Of a stretch of DNA of 44,822 bases, positions 26,109 through 35,292 are shown one piece after another (positions within the stretch are counted from its first letter, which is position 1; every line of letters starts with the position of its first letter). The notes under the pieces were generated by a model. It searched no databases. It was given only the letters and a program-made list of their open reading frames with translations, and was not told the origin of the DNA. Location of the stretch: NCBI GenBank assembly GCA_024707365.1, contig JANPZV010000007.1, positions 1 to 44,822 of the forward strand, given 5' to 3'. The position numbers and the translations under genes are program-made. Origin of the DNA: Terricaulis sp. (GTDB lineage: Bacteria; Pseudomonadota; Alphaproteobacteria; Caulobacterales; Aquidulcibacteraceae).

Positions 26109-27632
26109 CTACACATTGGTCACGTACAGGTAGTGTTGATCTTGCCACACCCGCAGCTTGAGGACGTCGCCGACGGCGACATCCACGGGAGCGGGGAATG
26201 AGTAAAGCCTTTTATTCCAAACAGATACGGTGTCCATCGGGTGGTTCTCGTAGCTCACGCCGGGGGCGAGATCGAGCCGCAGCCACTGTAAAACGCCATA
26301 ACAAAGCCCTGGCGCAACAATGGGCGCCTCGACGATGGTGTCGGCCGGTTGCAAAGTTGAAATATCATTAAAGTTGTAATCAAGCAGGGCGAACTCGTCA
26401 GAAAACGCCTCATAGGCGATCTTTCCCGGAATGGCTTGCTGCCAGGGCTTGAGTTTTGCGAACGAGCTGACGTCAAAACCGCATGCGGTGTTAAGCCCAA
26501 GCAGATAGGCGATGTATTCGCCGCCAACGAGCACGCTCATTGCTTTGCCGCGTTCTGGAATAATGCGCGCCCCTGGCGCGACCAGGCGCTCCATGACGTC
26601 GATCAAGCTCGGCAGTGCGCCCTCGCCGACGAAATCGTCGGCGAGAATTTCCGACACCAGCACGTCGGCGCGGCGCGGCAAATGTTCGCCGATGCGCAGT
26701 TCGCGCGAATGGGCGTGCACGATGCTGATCCTGTCAGCGAAGCCATTGCGCGCTATGATCGCTTTCGCCTCGTCAGCGACCTCCCGCACCATTTCGCAGC
26801 CGACCACTTGGCCGGCGCCGGCTTCGGCCGCGAGCATGGAGAGCAGGCCCGCGCCCGTGCCGAGGTCCAGCACAAGGTCGCCGGGTTTGACCGCGCGCCG
26901 GATCGCATCGCGATAGGCGTTGTTCCGCTTGGGCTCATTCATCATCGGGATGTGCCAGGGCGGTATCAGGTTGGCGCGCGCCTGGGCGAGGCCAAATTGC
27001 GCCGGTGCGTGTTTCGGGTCGATGGAAAGCGCGGTTTTAAAGGCGTTGAGCGCGTCCTCGTCCTTGTTCAGCTGAATGCAGATCATGCCAAGATCGGTGA
27101 GGGCGCCGACATGGTTTGGCTCGGCGCGCAGGAAGCGCTGATAGCTGGCCGCAGCTTCTTTGAGGCGGCCTGCGTCATGCTCAATGCGCGCCAAGCTCAA
27201 GTCGAGGCGATGATCATCTGGCGCGCGTTCTTGCGCGGCGCGCGCGGCGTCCGCAGCTGCGGTAAAATCGCCGCGCCCGTGCTCGATCGCGATAAGATTG
27301 CGGAGCGCCTCTATATTGTCCGGGTCGAGCGCGAGCGCCTGCCGCGCAAGCGGCAGCGCTGCGTCGAAATCGCCCTGCGCGCGCAGGGCGTCCGCGAGAT
27401 TGTTATGTGCGCGCGCATCCGCCGGCGCGATCTCGATTGCGCGCCGATAGGCGGCCTCGCACGCGGGCCAACGCGCCGCGAACCGATAGGCGGCGCCGAG
27501 CAAGAGGTGGCATTCGGCGTGATCGGGGTGGCGTGCAGCGAGTGGCGCGAGCACGGCGATGGCTTCATCGGCCGCGCGCTGACGCAACAAGCCTTTCGCA
27601 TGAGCCAGAGTGCGGTTCAGGTCGTGCGGCAT
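26109..27632 (-). CDS. TPR protein with a protein-arginine-methyltransferase-like domain
   Basis: 507 residues from ATG 27632. Residues 1-220 are about six tetratricopeptide repeats (for example CHLLLGAAYRFAARWPACEA, ARAHNNLADALRAQGDFDAA). Residues 225-507 form a methyltransferase with motif I LVLDLGTGAGLLSMLAAE (253-270) and VVGCEMV. It has the PRMT double-Glu loop, SEILADDFVGEG, with Glu328 and Glu337 nine residues apart as in eukaryotic PRMTs. SVWNKRLYSF near the C-terminus occupies the THW-loop position but lacks THW. The layout recalls PRMT7/PRMT9. A protein or small-molecule acceptor is possible. An upstream start at 27665 would overlap the operator. Confidence 0.82.
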   Translation of the reverse strand: MPHDLNRTLAHAKGLLRQRAADEAIAVLAPLAARHPDHAECHLLLGAAYRFAARWPACEAAYRRAIEIAPADARAHNNLADALRAQGDFDAALPLARQALALDPDNIEALRNLIAIEHGRGDFTAAADAARAAQERAPDDHRLDLSLARIEHDAGRLKEAAASYQRFLRAEPNHVGALTDLGMICIQLNKDEDALNAFKTALSIDPKHAPAQFGLAQARANLIPPWHIPMMNEPKRNNAYRDAIRRAVKPGDLVLDLGTGAGLLSMLAAEAGAGQVVGCEMVREVADEAKAIIARNGFADRISIVHAHSRELRIGEHLPRRADVLVSEILADDFVGEGALPSLIDVMERLVAPGARIIPERGKAMSVLVGGEYIAYLLGLNTACGFDVSSFAKLKPWQQAIPGKIAYEAFSDEFALLDYNFNDISTLQPADTIVEAPIVAPGLCYGVLQWLRLDLAPGVSYENHPMDTVSVWNKRLYSFPAPVDVAVGDVLKLRVWQDQHYLYVTNV

Positions 27633-27664
27633 AAAGGGCCCCCGGCGGGAAAATCGAAAGTGCA

Positions 27665-27688
27665 TATTGTCATGAACACATGACGTGT
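27665..27688. promoter_or_regulatory. Predicted GntR operator between TPR-methyltransferase and flavin reductase
   Basis: TATTGTCAT-N6-ATGACGTGT fits the consensus in 8 and 5 of 9 positions and contains the inverted repeat GTCATG-AACA-CATGAC (27669-27684). It lies only 12 bases before the flavin reductase ATG, so repressor binding would block that promoter or leader. Confidence 0.55.
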
Positions 27689-27699
27689 TATAAGGCCCT

Positions 27700-28212
27700 A
27701 TGTCGAGCGCCCTTGTCCTTGAGGACACCGATTCTATCGCTGACCCGGCCCTGTTGCGGCGCGTGTGCGCGACATACCCGACCGGCGTGGCGATTGTGAC
27801 CGCTTCGGACGGGGAGCGGCGGCGCGGCGGGCTCACGATCAATTCATTCATCTCTGTATCGCTTGATCCGCCGCTGGTGCTGTGGAGCTTAAGCAGCAGA
27901 TCGCCCAATCGCGCGTTTTTCAACTCCGCAACGCAGGGCGCAATCACGATTTTGGCGCATGATCAGGCTGAGTTGGCGCTGCGCTTCGCGCGGCCGCATC
28001 AGGACAAGTTTGATGGCGTGCCGTTACGAAAGGTGGCGGGCGATGCGCCGGTGATTGACGGCGGCGTGGCGTTCATGCGCTGCAAGCCCTGGAGCGTCAC
28101 TGAGGCGGGCGATCACCTGCTGCACATTTGGGAGGTGAAAGCAGCGGCGGTACTTTCACCTGAGGCGCCGCTTGTGTTTCATGGCGGCGAAATGCGGCGC
28201 GGTTTCGAGTAA
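27700..28212 (+). CDS. Flavin reductase (HpaC/RutF-like, FMN-binding split barrel)
   Basis: 170 residues. CATYPTGVAIVTASDGERRR, LTINSFISVSLDPPLVLWSL, SPNRAFFNSATQGAITILAH and the terminal PLVFHGGEMRRGFE are the classic landmarks of NAD(P)H:flavin oxidoreductases that supply reduced FMN or FAD to a two-component monooxygenase. No obvious two-component flavin oxygenase is visible in the window; the four flavin monooxygenases here are of the single-component class A type. Its partner is therefore unknown. It is first in a plus-strand set with the ABC importer and monooxygenase B. Confidence 0.9.
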   Translation: MSSALVLEDTDSIADPALLRRVCATYPTGVAIVTASDGERRRGGLTINSFISVSLDPPLVLWSLSSRSPNRAFFNSATQGAITILAHDQAELALRFARPHQDKFDGVPLRKVAGDAPVIDGGVAFMRCKPWSVTEAGDHLLHIWEVKAAAVLSPEAPLVFHGGEMRRGFE

Positions 28213-28252
28213 TGCGCTGTTTCATCTTAAGGGCAGGGATGCGGGGCGCGTC

Positions 28253-29179
28253 ATGTTGAAGCTTATTGCGCGTCGGCTCATGGTCGCGATCCCGACGGTT
28301 TTCATTATTATCGTGCTGTCGTTTCTCATTATCAAAATGGCGCCGGGCGGCCCGTTTGACGCCGAGGCGGAGATCGACCCCGAAATTCTCGCCAATCTGG
28401 AAAGAGCGTATTATCTGGATCGGCCGATCTGGGAGCAGTTTTGGCGCTATTTCACCAATTTGCTCCAGGGGGATTTTGGCCAATCCTTTATCTTCCGGGA
28501 TCGCTCGGTCGCGGACATTATCATTCAGGGCTTTCCAGTTAGCGCTCAGATTGGGCTTTGGGCCATTTTCATTGGCGCGTTCGGCGGCATTGCACTCGGC
28601 ATCATCGCCGCGCTGCGCAAGAACAGCTTTGTCGATTATGGCGTCATGACCGTGGCCATGACGGGCATCGCGGTGCCGACCTTCGTCACCGCGCCGACGA
28701 TGGCGCTGGTGTTTGGCCTTTATCTCGGCCTTCTGCCCATTTCGGGATGGGGCGGAGGCGCGCTCCCGAACATGATCCTGCCGATCGCGGCGCTGGCGTT
28801 GCCGAAGATCGGGGTGATTGCGCGCATCACGCGCGGGGGCATGCTTGAGGTGCTGCGCGCCAATTATGTGCGCACCGCGCGCTCGAAGGGCTTGCGCGAA
28901 AGCATTGTGATCTGGCGCCACACGCTGCGCGCGGGGCTTACCCCTGTTGTCAGCTATCTTGGCCCAGCGATCGCAGGCGTGATGACGGGGTCTGTCGTTA
29001 TCGAGCAGATTTTCGGATTGCCAGGCATTGGGCGCAGCTTCGTTGAGGGCGCGGTGAACCGCGACTACCCGGTGGTGATGGGCATCACCATCCTTTACGC
29101 CACGCTGATCATCATCATGAACCTCATCGTTGACCTGAGCTACAGGCTGCTCGACCCGCGCGTGGAGATGTCGAAATGA
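28253..29179 (+). CDS. Dipeptide/oligopeptide-type ABC importer permease 1 (DppB-like)
   Basis: 308 residues from ATG 28253. The first helix VAIPTVFIIIVLSFLIIKM is followed by APGGPFD, a hallmark of DppB/OppB. The BPD-type permease domain reads ITRGGMLEVLRANYVRTARS with KGLRE, the EAA-like loop that contacts the ATPases, and ends VNRDYPVVMGITILYATLII with DPRVEMSK. It imports peptides or, in catabolic clusters, other amides and small polar compounds. It overlaps permease 2 (ATGA). No substrate-binding protein gene accompanies it. Confidence 0.92.
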   Translation: MLKLIARRLMVAIPTVFIIIVLSFLIIKMAPGGPFDAEAEIDPEILANLERAYYLDRPIWEQFWRYFTNLLQGDFGQSFIFRDRSVADIIIQGFPVSAQIGLWAIFIGAFGGIALGIIAALRKNSFVDYGVMTVAMTGIAVPTFVTAPTMALVFGLYLGLLPISGWGGGALPNMILPIAALALPKIGVIARITRGGMLEVLRANYVRTARSKGLRESIVIWRHTLRAGLTPVVSYLGPAIAGVMTGSVVIEQIFGLPGIGRSFVEGAVNRDYPVVMGITILYATLIIIMNLIVDLSYRLLDPRVEMSK

Positions 29180-30090
29180 CCGTCGCAGGGCTCGATAACG
29201 ATAAAGCGGCGGCGGGCGCGAAGCCGGATGCGGGCGGCGATTCCCGTTCGCCCGCGCGGCGGGCGTTTGATCGCTTCATGCGCAATAAGAGCGCGGTTGC
29301 GGGGCTCATCATCATCGGGCTGATGACGGTGACCTCGATCTTTGTGCCTATTCTGAGCCCCAAGGATATTCAGACCGTCAGCTGGGAATATGTGCTGAGC
29401 CCGCCGTCGCTTGAGACAGGCTATTGGTTCGGCACCGACGTGAACGGGCGCGATTTGTTTGTCCGCACCTTCTATGCCGGGCGCATCTCTCTGGCGATCG
29501 GGCTGTTGGCGACGGCGATCGCGTTCATGATCGGCGTTATTTACGGCTCTATTTCAGGCTATTTCGGCGGTGCGCTCGATTCCTTCATGATGCGCGTGTG
29601 CGACGTGCTTTATGCGCTGCCGACGCTGTTCTTCATCATCATCCTCGTCACGGTGCTGGGGGCGAAGAACATCTTCATTGTGTTCATGTGTATCGGCGCG
29701 GTGGAATGGCTCACCATGGCGCGTATCGTGCGCGGGCAAACACTCTCGGTGAAACAGAAAGAATATGTCGAGGCGGCCAAGGCGATCGGCTTGCCGACAT
29801 CGAAAATTCTCGCCCGCTACATCGTGCCGAACGTGACAAGCGCCGTGATCGTTTACGTGACGCTGCTGATCCCGGTGAACATTCTCATTGAAAGCTATCT
29901 CAGCTTCCTCGGCCTTGGCGTGCAGGAGCCGCTGACAAGCTGGGGGCTGCTGATTTCGCAAGGCAGCGTGGAAATGGAGAACGCGCCTTGGCTGCTGTTC
30001 TTCCCTGCGCTGTTTCTCACTGTGACGCTCTTTGCGTTCAACTTTATTGGCGATGGACTGCGCGATGCACTCGACCCCAAGGACAGATGA
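29176..30090 (+). CDS. Dipeptide/oligopeptide-type ABC importer permease 2 (DppC-like)
   Basis: 304 residues. A soluble N-terminus ends FDRFMRNKSAVAGLIIIGLM, the usual first helix of DppC/OppC. WFGTDVNGRDLFVRTFYAGR is the conserved block (FGTDxxGRD). The EAA loop is EYVEAAKAIGLPTSKILARY, and YLSFLGLGVQEPLTSWG with GLRDALDPKDR closes the protein. It forms the heterodimeric channel with the preceding gene. The next ATPase gene begins inside its 3' end. Confidence 0.93.
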   Translation: MTVAGLDNDKAAAGAKPDAGGDSRSPARRAFDRFMRNKSAVAGLIIIGLMTVTSIFVPILSPKDIQTVSWEYVLSPPSLETGYWFGTDVNGRDLFVRTFYAGRISLAIGLLATAIAFMIGVIYGSISGYFGGALDSFMMRVCDVLYALPTLFFIIILVTVLGAKNIFIVFMCIGAVEWLTMARIVRGQTLSVKQKEYVEAAKAIGLPTSKILARYIVPNVTSAVIVYVTLLIPVNILIESYLSFLGLGVQEPLTSWGLLISQGSVEMENAPWLLFFPALFLTVTLFAFNFIGDGLRDALDPKDR

Positions 30091-31057
30091 TCCGCCGGTG
30101 CTGGAGTGCCGCGATCTCGCGGTGCGGTTCGCCGGCGATAGTGGGGAGGTTTGCGCCGTCAATGGCGTTAATCTCACCGTGCGCGCGGGCGAATGCTTCG
30201 GCGTTGTGGGCGAATCTGGCTCCGGCAAGAGCCAGGCTTTCATGGCCGTTATGGGCTTGCTTGCGGAAAACGGACGCGCCAGCGGCAGCGTGAAGTTAAA
30301 CGGCCGCGAGATCCTCAACGCGCCGCGCAAAACGCTGAACGCCATTCGCGGCGTTGAGATGTCTTTCATCTTCCAAGATCCGATGAGCTCGCTGACGCCG
30401 TTTCTGCGCATCGGCGATCAGATGTGCGAAACGCTGATCGAGCACTCCAAGATTTCGCGCGACGAGGCGCGCAATCGCGTGCTGGAAGTGCTTGAGATGG
30501 TGCGCATCCCGGCCGCGAAGCGCCGGTTCGGGCAATTTCCGCACGAGCTTTCAGGCGGCATGCGCCAACGCGTGATGATCGCGCAGGCGCTTTTGTGCAA
30601 GCCGGCCTTGCTGATCGCGGACGAGCCGACAACCGCGCTGGATGTCACCGTGCAGGCCGAGATCCTCGATATTTTCGCCGGCCTGAAAAAGCACACCAAC
30701 ACCGCGATCGTGATGGTGACGCACGATCTTGGCGTCATCGCATCGATCTGCGATTCAGTTGCGGTGATGTATGCTGGGCGCATCGTTGAGCGGGGCGCGG
30801 CGGAGGGGGTGTTCTACGATCCTCAGCATCCGTACACGCGCGGGCTGCTGCGCTCGATCCCGAGCATCACGGATGATCCGAACGCCGATGCGCAAGTCAT
30901 TGGCGGGCAGCCGCCGAATTTGCTGAATCTGCCGAAAGGATGCCATTTCCGCCCGCGCTGCGAAAACGCGATGGCGATCTGCGCGCAGGAATTGCCGCCC
31001 TTACTTGAACGAAAACCGCAACATTTTGGTGCGTGCCATTTGGAGGTCACCCCATGA
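30065..31057 (+). CDS. Dipeptide/oligopeptide-type ABC importer ATPase 1 (DppD-like)
   Basis: 330 residues from ATG 30065, overlapping the upstream gene by 26 bases. Walker A GESGSGKS, Q-loop FIFQDPMSSLTPFLRIGDQM, signature LSGGMRQRVMIAQALL, Walker B ALLIADEPTTALD and the H-loop MVTHDLGVIASICD are intact. The C-terminal oligopeptide/dipeptide extension with CHFRPRCENAMAICAQELPP is present. This Cys-rich tail may hold an iron-sulphur cluster, as proposed for other family members. The stop overlaps the next ATG (ATGA). Confidence 0.93.
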   Translation: MHSTPRTDDPPVLECRDLAVRFAGDSGEVCAVNGVNLTVRAGECFGVVGESGSGKSQAFMAVMGLLAENGRASGSVKLNGREILNAPRKTLNAIRGVEMSFIFQDPMSSLTPFLRIGDQMCETLIEHSKISRDEARNRVLEVLEMVRIPAAKRRFGQFPHELSGGMRQRVMIAQALLCKPALLIADEPTTALDVTVQAEILDIFAGLKKHTNTAIVMVTHDLGVIASICDSVAVMYAGRIVERGAAEGVFYDPQHPYTRGLLRSIPSITDDPNADAQVIGGQPPNLLNLPKGCHFRPRCENAMAICAQELPPLLERKPQHFGACHLEVTP

Positions 31058-32053
31058 GCGCGCCTTTGTTGCAGGTCGAGGGCCTCAAAGTGCATTTTCC
31101 TGTCGGGCGCGAGCGCGGCAAGAATGCGCAAGTGCTCAAGGCGGTTGATGGCGTCAGCTTCTCGATCGCGCCGGGCGAGGCGCTCGGCGTCGTGGGCGAA
31201 TCCGGGTGCGGCAAGTCAACGCTGGGGCGCGCGATCATCAATCTGATCAAGCCGACCGCCGGCAGCGTGATTTGGCAAGGCAAGGACATCGCGCAATTTT
31301 CGCGTGAGGAGATGCGGCCGCTGCGCCGCGATCTGCAGATTATTTTTCAAGATCCGCTTTCAAGCCACAACCCGCGCATGACGATCGGCCGGATCATCGC
31401 TGAGCCGCTGGAAGTGTTTTTCCCGGAATGGGATGAAGCCAAGCGCATGGCCGAAGTGCGCGAGATCATGGGCAAAGTTGGCCTCAATCCGGAGCTGATT
31501 GGGCGCTATCCGCACGAGCTGTCCGGCGGGCAATGCCAGCGCGTCAGCATCGCGCGCGCGATGATCCTCAAGCCCAAGCTCGTTGTATGCGATGAGCCGG
31601 TGAGTGCGCTGGATGTTTTCGACCCAGGCGCAGATTATCAATCTGCTGCGCTGGCTGCGCAAAGAGTTTGGCGTGGCGATCCTGTTCATCAGCCACGACC
31701 TCTCGGTCGTACGCCGGCTTTGTGAGCGGGTGATGGTGATGTATCTCGGCCATGTGGCCGAGATCGGCGGCCGCAACGATATTTTCGATCAGCCGCTGCA
31801 CCCTTACACGAAAGCGCTGATTTCAGCCGCGCCCATCCCTGATCCGCGGCGCGAAGCGGCGAAGGAGCGCGTGCGCATCGTCGGCGATATGCCTTCGCCA
31901 ATCGATCCGCCGTCGGGTTGTGTTTTCCGCACGCGCTGCCCACAGGAAGCGCCGCCGTGCCGCGCGCGTGAGCCTGTGTTTGAGGTTGTGGATGGGCACG
32001 GCGTGGCCTGCCATTTTGCACGCGCGCCGCGCGTGCTGGAGCCGTCGGCGTAA
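31054..32053 (+). CDS. Dipeptide/oligopeptide-type ABC importer ATPase 2 (DppF-like), one frameshift
   Basis: About 332 residues. TGGAGG precedes ATG 31054. Walker A GESGCGKST, Q-loop IIFQDPLSSHNPRMTIGRII, signature LSGGQCQRVSIARAMI and Walker B LVVCDEPVSALDV are present. An indel near 31620 (TTTTCG) shifts the frame. It continues TQAQIINLLRWLRKEFGVAI, LFISHDLSVVRRLCERVMVM and the oligo_HPY tail with CVFRTRCPQEAPPCR. It pairs with ATPase 1. The stop TAA shares its last base with the ATG of monooxygenase B (TAATG). Confidence 0.92.
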
Positions 32054-33237
32054 TGCAAAGCGATCGCGTTTTAATTATTGGCGCCGGGCCTGTTGGCTTG
32101 GCGGCGGCGATGTTTCTGGTGGAGCGCGGCGTCAAAGTGCGCGTGCTTGAAGCAGAGCCTGCGCTTTGCGAGGATATGCGCGCTTCAACCTTCCACCCCG
32201 CGACGCTCGATTTGCTTGCGCCCAGCGGCATTGCCGACGCCCTCATCGGGCAAGGGCATCGCGCTGATAAGTGGCAGTACCTCAATTTCGAGACCGGCGA
32301 TCGCGTCGTGTTCAATCTCGGCGTGCTGGAGGGGCTGACGCGGCATCCGTTCCGCCTGCAATGCGAGCAGTTCAGGCTGACGCGGCAAATCGTCGAAACG
32401 CTCGCGGGCAATGATCTGTTCGAGATTTCTTTCAATGCGCAGGTGCGTGCTGTCGGTCAGGATGAGGCCGGCGCGTGGGTTGAGCTCGCTGACGGGCAAA
32501 GTTTACGCGGCGCCTATGTCGTGGCCGCCGATGGCGGGCGCAGCACCGCGCGCAAGGCGCTCAACTTGCCGTTTGAAGGCGAAACCTATCCCAAGACATC
32601 GATCACCGTGGTGGTTGATCATGATTTCGGCGCGCGCTTTGATGGCGTTCTGTTCGTCAATTATGTTTGGACGGCGGACGATCATTTCAGCCTGATGCGC
32701 GTGCGCGATCATTGGCGCGTGGGTTTCTCGCCGCAAGCTGGGCAAAGCGTGGAAGAGGCGGTGAGCGCCGAGGGCGTGAACGCGCGGCTGAAAGCACTCT
32801 TCCCGCGCGATGAAGATTATCGGCTCGTGCATATCGGCTGGTATTCGGTGCATCGCCGCGTGATCGATAAATTCAATCACGGGCGCATCCTGTTTGCCGG
32901 CGATGCGGCGCATTTGAACAGCCCCGCCGGCGGGATGGGCATGAATAGCGGCGTGCACGATGCGCACGAATTGGCCGTGCAACTCGCCGCCGTGCTCAAG
33001 GGCGGCGCGCCCGATTTGCTTGATCTTTATGATCGCCGCCGGCGCACCATCGCTGTCGAAGAGGTGCAAGCGCAATCGGATCGCAATTATCGCCGCCACC
33101 GCGAGAAAGACCCGGCCAAGCGCGTGGAGATCTGGAAGGAATTCCAGCGATTGACCGCGAGCGATGATACGATGCGCGATTATCTTTTCCGCAGCTCAAT
33201 GCTCGCCTCGCTTGAGCGCGCCGCCGCCATCAATTAG
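32053..33237 (+). CDS. FAD-dependent aromatic monooxygenase B (class A)
   Basis: 394 residues, intact. The FAD dinucleotide fold is IIGAGPVGLAAAM (8-20), the DG motif is AADGGRSTARKAL (159-170) and the GD motif is GDAAHLNSPAGGMGMNSG (283-300). This is the p-hydroxybenzoate hydroxylase/MhpA/UbiH type that hydroxylates an activated ring, or in some pyridine pathways opens it. The C-terminus SSMLASLERAAAIN matches that of monooxygenase A, so A and B are paralogues. Being last in the flavin reductase-ABC importer operon suggests it acts early on the imported compound. Confidence 0.93.
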   Translation: MQSDRVLIIGAGPVGLAAAMFLVERGVKVRVLEAEPALCEDMRASTFHPATLDLLAPSGIADALIGQGHRADKWQYLNFETGDRVVFNLGVLEGLTRHPFRLQCEQFRLTRQIVETLAGNDLFEISFNAQVRAVGQDEAGAWVELADGQSLRGAYVVAADGGRSTARKALNLPFEGETYPKTSITVVVDHDFGARFDGVLFVNYVWTADDHFSLMRVRDHWRVGFSPQAGQSVEEAVSAEGVNARLKALFPRDEDYRLVHIGWYSVHRRVIDKFNHGRILFAGDAAHLNSPAGGMGMNSGVHDAHELAVQLAAVLKGGAPDLLDLYDRRRRTIAVEEVQAQSDRNYRRHREKDPAKRVEIWKEFQRLTASDDTMRDYLFRSSMLASLERAAAIN

Positions 33238-33247
33238 CGGCGCGCGT

Positions 33248-34396
33248 TTACAGCATATCGAGCATGAGGCCTGAGCGTAGGAACGCGCGGCGCGCATCGC
33301 GGTCGCGCACGCAGTCTTGAATGTAAGCCAGCCAATCTGCGCCCTTGGACACGGCCTGATCGGCGCGCCCAAGCAGATAGTCCACCGCCACAAACCGGCG
33401 CTGCGCCGCGCAATCCTCAAGCGGCTTGAGCGTGTTGCTCTCCAGCGCTTTTGCCGCGGCGTAGGCGTAGGCGTTGGCGTCATGCACGCCGCAATTCATG
33501 TTCATGCCGCCGCGCGTGGATGAAATATGCGCGGAATCGCCCATCAGAAAGGCCGCGCCGGCCTGGTAAACTTCCGCCGCGCGCTTGCCGATGGAGAAGA
33601 TGTCCGAGCTCGGTTCGCGGATTTTCTCCACCTTGTCGCCCAGGAACGGGCGAATGCGGCTGTTATAATAGTCTGGGCTCAGCGCCACCGCATCCTCAAC
33701 GCCGACCTCGGCGCGCGTCACGATGCGCCAGCAATCGGGCATCTTCAGGAAGGCGAGCGAGCGCCCGCCGACAAAGATGTAGGAGAGCGGGCGAATGCCG
33801 GGAAGAATTTCCGAGAGATCCATGCGCGTCATCACGCGCAACACGCGCTCGGCGTAGGTGGAGCCTTCAAAGGCTATGCCAAGTGAATCGCGGATGCTGC
33901 TGTTGGCGCCGTCGCACACGAAAGCCGCGCGGGCGCGATGTTCTTCATCGCCTTCGGCGGATTGGGTTTTCACCACCGCGCGCCCGTTTTCGGTGCGGAC
34001 CTCCGTCACATTGGTGTTGAAGCGGATGTCGATATCGCCACGCGCGTTCACCTTCTCGAGCAGCATCGACATCACCGCCGCTTGCTCAAGATGGATGCGG
34101 AACGGGTATTTGGTTTCGTCCGCCAGTTCCGCGCAATCGAACAGGGCAAGCTCGTTGTCCTTGTCGTCGCGGTATTGAATGAAATCCACTTTCTGGCCGA
34201 TCGCCAGGATGTCATCCATAATGCCGAATTCATCGAAGATTTCGAGCGTGGGCGGGTGAAAGCATCCCGCTTTTGAGGCCCGGTTTGGAAACGGGCGCTT
34301 CTCAAACAGCTGCACCTTGATGCCGAGCGAGGCCATGCGCAGCGCTGCCGTCAGCCCAACGGGGCCGGCGCCGATGACGATAATCGTGTTGTCCAT
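33248..34396 (-). CDS. FAD-dependent aromatic monooxygenase C (class A)
   Basis: 382 residues from ATG 34396, 14 bases after the racemase-like B stop. It has IIVIGAGPVGLTAALRM, the substrate-side block SKAGCFHPPTLEIFDEFGI, the DG motif VCDGANSSIRDSLG and the GD motif MGDSAHISSTRGGMNMNCGV. The RGGMNMNCG version is shared with monooxygenase D and differs from A and B, so the island holds two paralogous pairs. It is transcribed with racemase-like B away from the operator at 35246. Confidence 0.92.
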   Translation of the reverse strand: MDNTIIVIGAGPVGLTAALRMASLGIKVQLFEKRPFPNRASKAGCFHPPTLEIFDEFGIMDDILAIGQKVDFIQYRDDKDNELALFDCAELADETKYPFRIHLEQAAVMSMLLEKVNARGDIDIRFNTNVTEVRTENGRAVVKTQSAEGDEEHRARAAFVCDGANSSIRDSLGIAFEGSTYAERVLRVMTRMDLSEILPGIRPLSYIFVGGRSLAFLKMPDCWRIVTRAEVGVEDAVALSPDYYNSRIRPFLGDKVEKIREPSSDIFSIGKRAAEVYQAGAAFLMGDSAHISSTRGGMNMNCGVHDANAYAYAAAKALESNTLKPLEDCAAQRRFVAVDYLLGRADQAVSKGADWLAYIQDCVRDRDARRAFLRSGLMLDML

Positions 34397-34410
34397 AGTG
34401 CGGCGCAGCC

Positions 34411-35188
34411 TCAATAATTCGCCATTAGCGCGCCAAAGCCATCGATCTGATCCTTGATGCCGAGCGTGCGCAGCGTTGTGCCAATAGGTGGTGGTGTTGC
34501 AGGAAAGAACGGGAATGCCGAGGCGCTGTGAAGCAGCGGCGGCGGCGTTGGTGGACGCCATGTTCGTGCCGGGCTGGATGATCGCCTCCGGCTTGGCGGC
34601 CGCGAGCGCATCAAGCAAACTGGCGATGTCATCTTCGCGCACCGAGGCGATTGAGAGCGGGCCGGGGCAGGCAAGGCCCTTGATCTCGCAAATTTCATAG
34701 CCCGCGCTTTCAAAGAAGCTGCGCACCTGCGCATCGCCCGGCGGCCAGAACGGCGTCAGCGCCGAGATGCGCTTGCGCGCGCCCAGCGCCTCAAGCCCGC
34801 GCAAGAAGGCCAATGAAGGCAAGATCACCGGGATGCCGCCCGCGTGCGCTTCAAGCTCCGCTTTCAGATTTTGCGCGCCATCGAGGCCGCCGCGAAACGA
34901 GTTGATCGAATGCGCCAGCACGATGATATCGGGCACGCACGGCACGAGATCATCAATGCCCTTGAGGATCGGCCCGGCGCCGCGCTCCAGCCGCTTGGCG
35001 TAGGTCTCAAGATCGCCGGGCTTGATGCCGTCGGAGGAGGGCGCGATGCGGGCATGGTGATTGGTCACGCCCTGCGGCCGCAGCGCCTCGAATTCCGGCT
35101 GGACAATGGTGTTCGTCGTCGGCGCAATAACGCCAATCTTGGCGCGGGAGGCCAGGGCGTCGGACCGCCCGCTGGTATCGAAAAACAT
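34411..35188 (-). CDS. Maleate isomerase/Asp-Glu racemase-superfamily protein B, one frameshift
   Basis: About 259 residues. Start ATG 35188 has GGAGGGC just upstream. It reads KIGVIAPTTNTIVQPEFEAL, IIVLAHSINSFRGGLDGAQN, LTPFWPPGDAQVRSFFESAG, IIQPGTNMASTNAAAAASQR and GIPVLSCNTTTYWHN. An indel near 34480 then moves the frame, and the true end is TLRTLGIKDQIDGFGALMAN-Tyr, as in protein C. Neither canonical Cys is present: His-Ser-Ile and Pro-Gly-Thr-Asn occupy the two catalytic loops. Chemistry is therefore uncertain; it could be an isomerase or decarboxylase using other residues. It is strongly similar to protein C. Confidence 0.85.
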
Positions 35189-35245
35189 GCGCCCTCCAGC
35201 CCGGCGCACACGCCGGCCACATTTTCGAGTTTGCTTAAGCCGCTA

Positions 35246-35269
35246 AAACATCATAACAGCATGATGACA
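35246..35269. promoter_or_regulatory. Predicted GntR operator between racemase-like genes B and C
   Basis: The right arm ATGATGACA matches the consensus in 7 of 9 positions and the left arm is weak. A perfect CATCAT-N6-ATGATG inverted repeat lies at 35249-35266. Position is divergent, between the two genes. Confidence 0.5.
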
Positions 35270-35292
35270 TGTAAATAGTCAAGGATTGGCTC

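Noticed and set aside
27633..27947. N-terminal extension of the TPR-methyltransferase to 27947
   Set aside because: It would run through the operator and across the start of the flavin reductase; the added residues show no TPR pattern.
33248..35209. A continuous 653-codon frame that would fuse a racemase-like protein to a flavin monooxygenase
   Set aside because: The racemase C-terminus in the neighbouring frame (LRTLGIKDQIDGFGALMAN) matches protein C, and the monooxygenase has its own ATG at 34396. The fusion comes from an indel near 34480.
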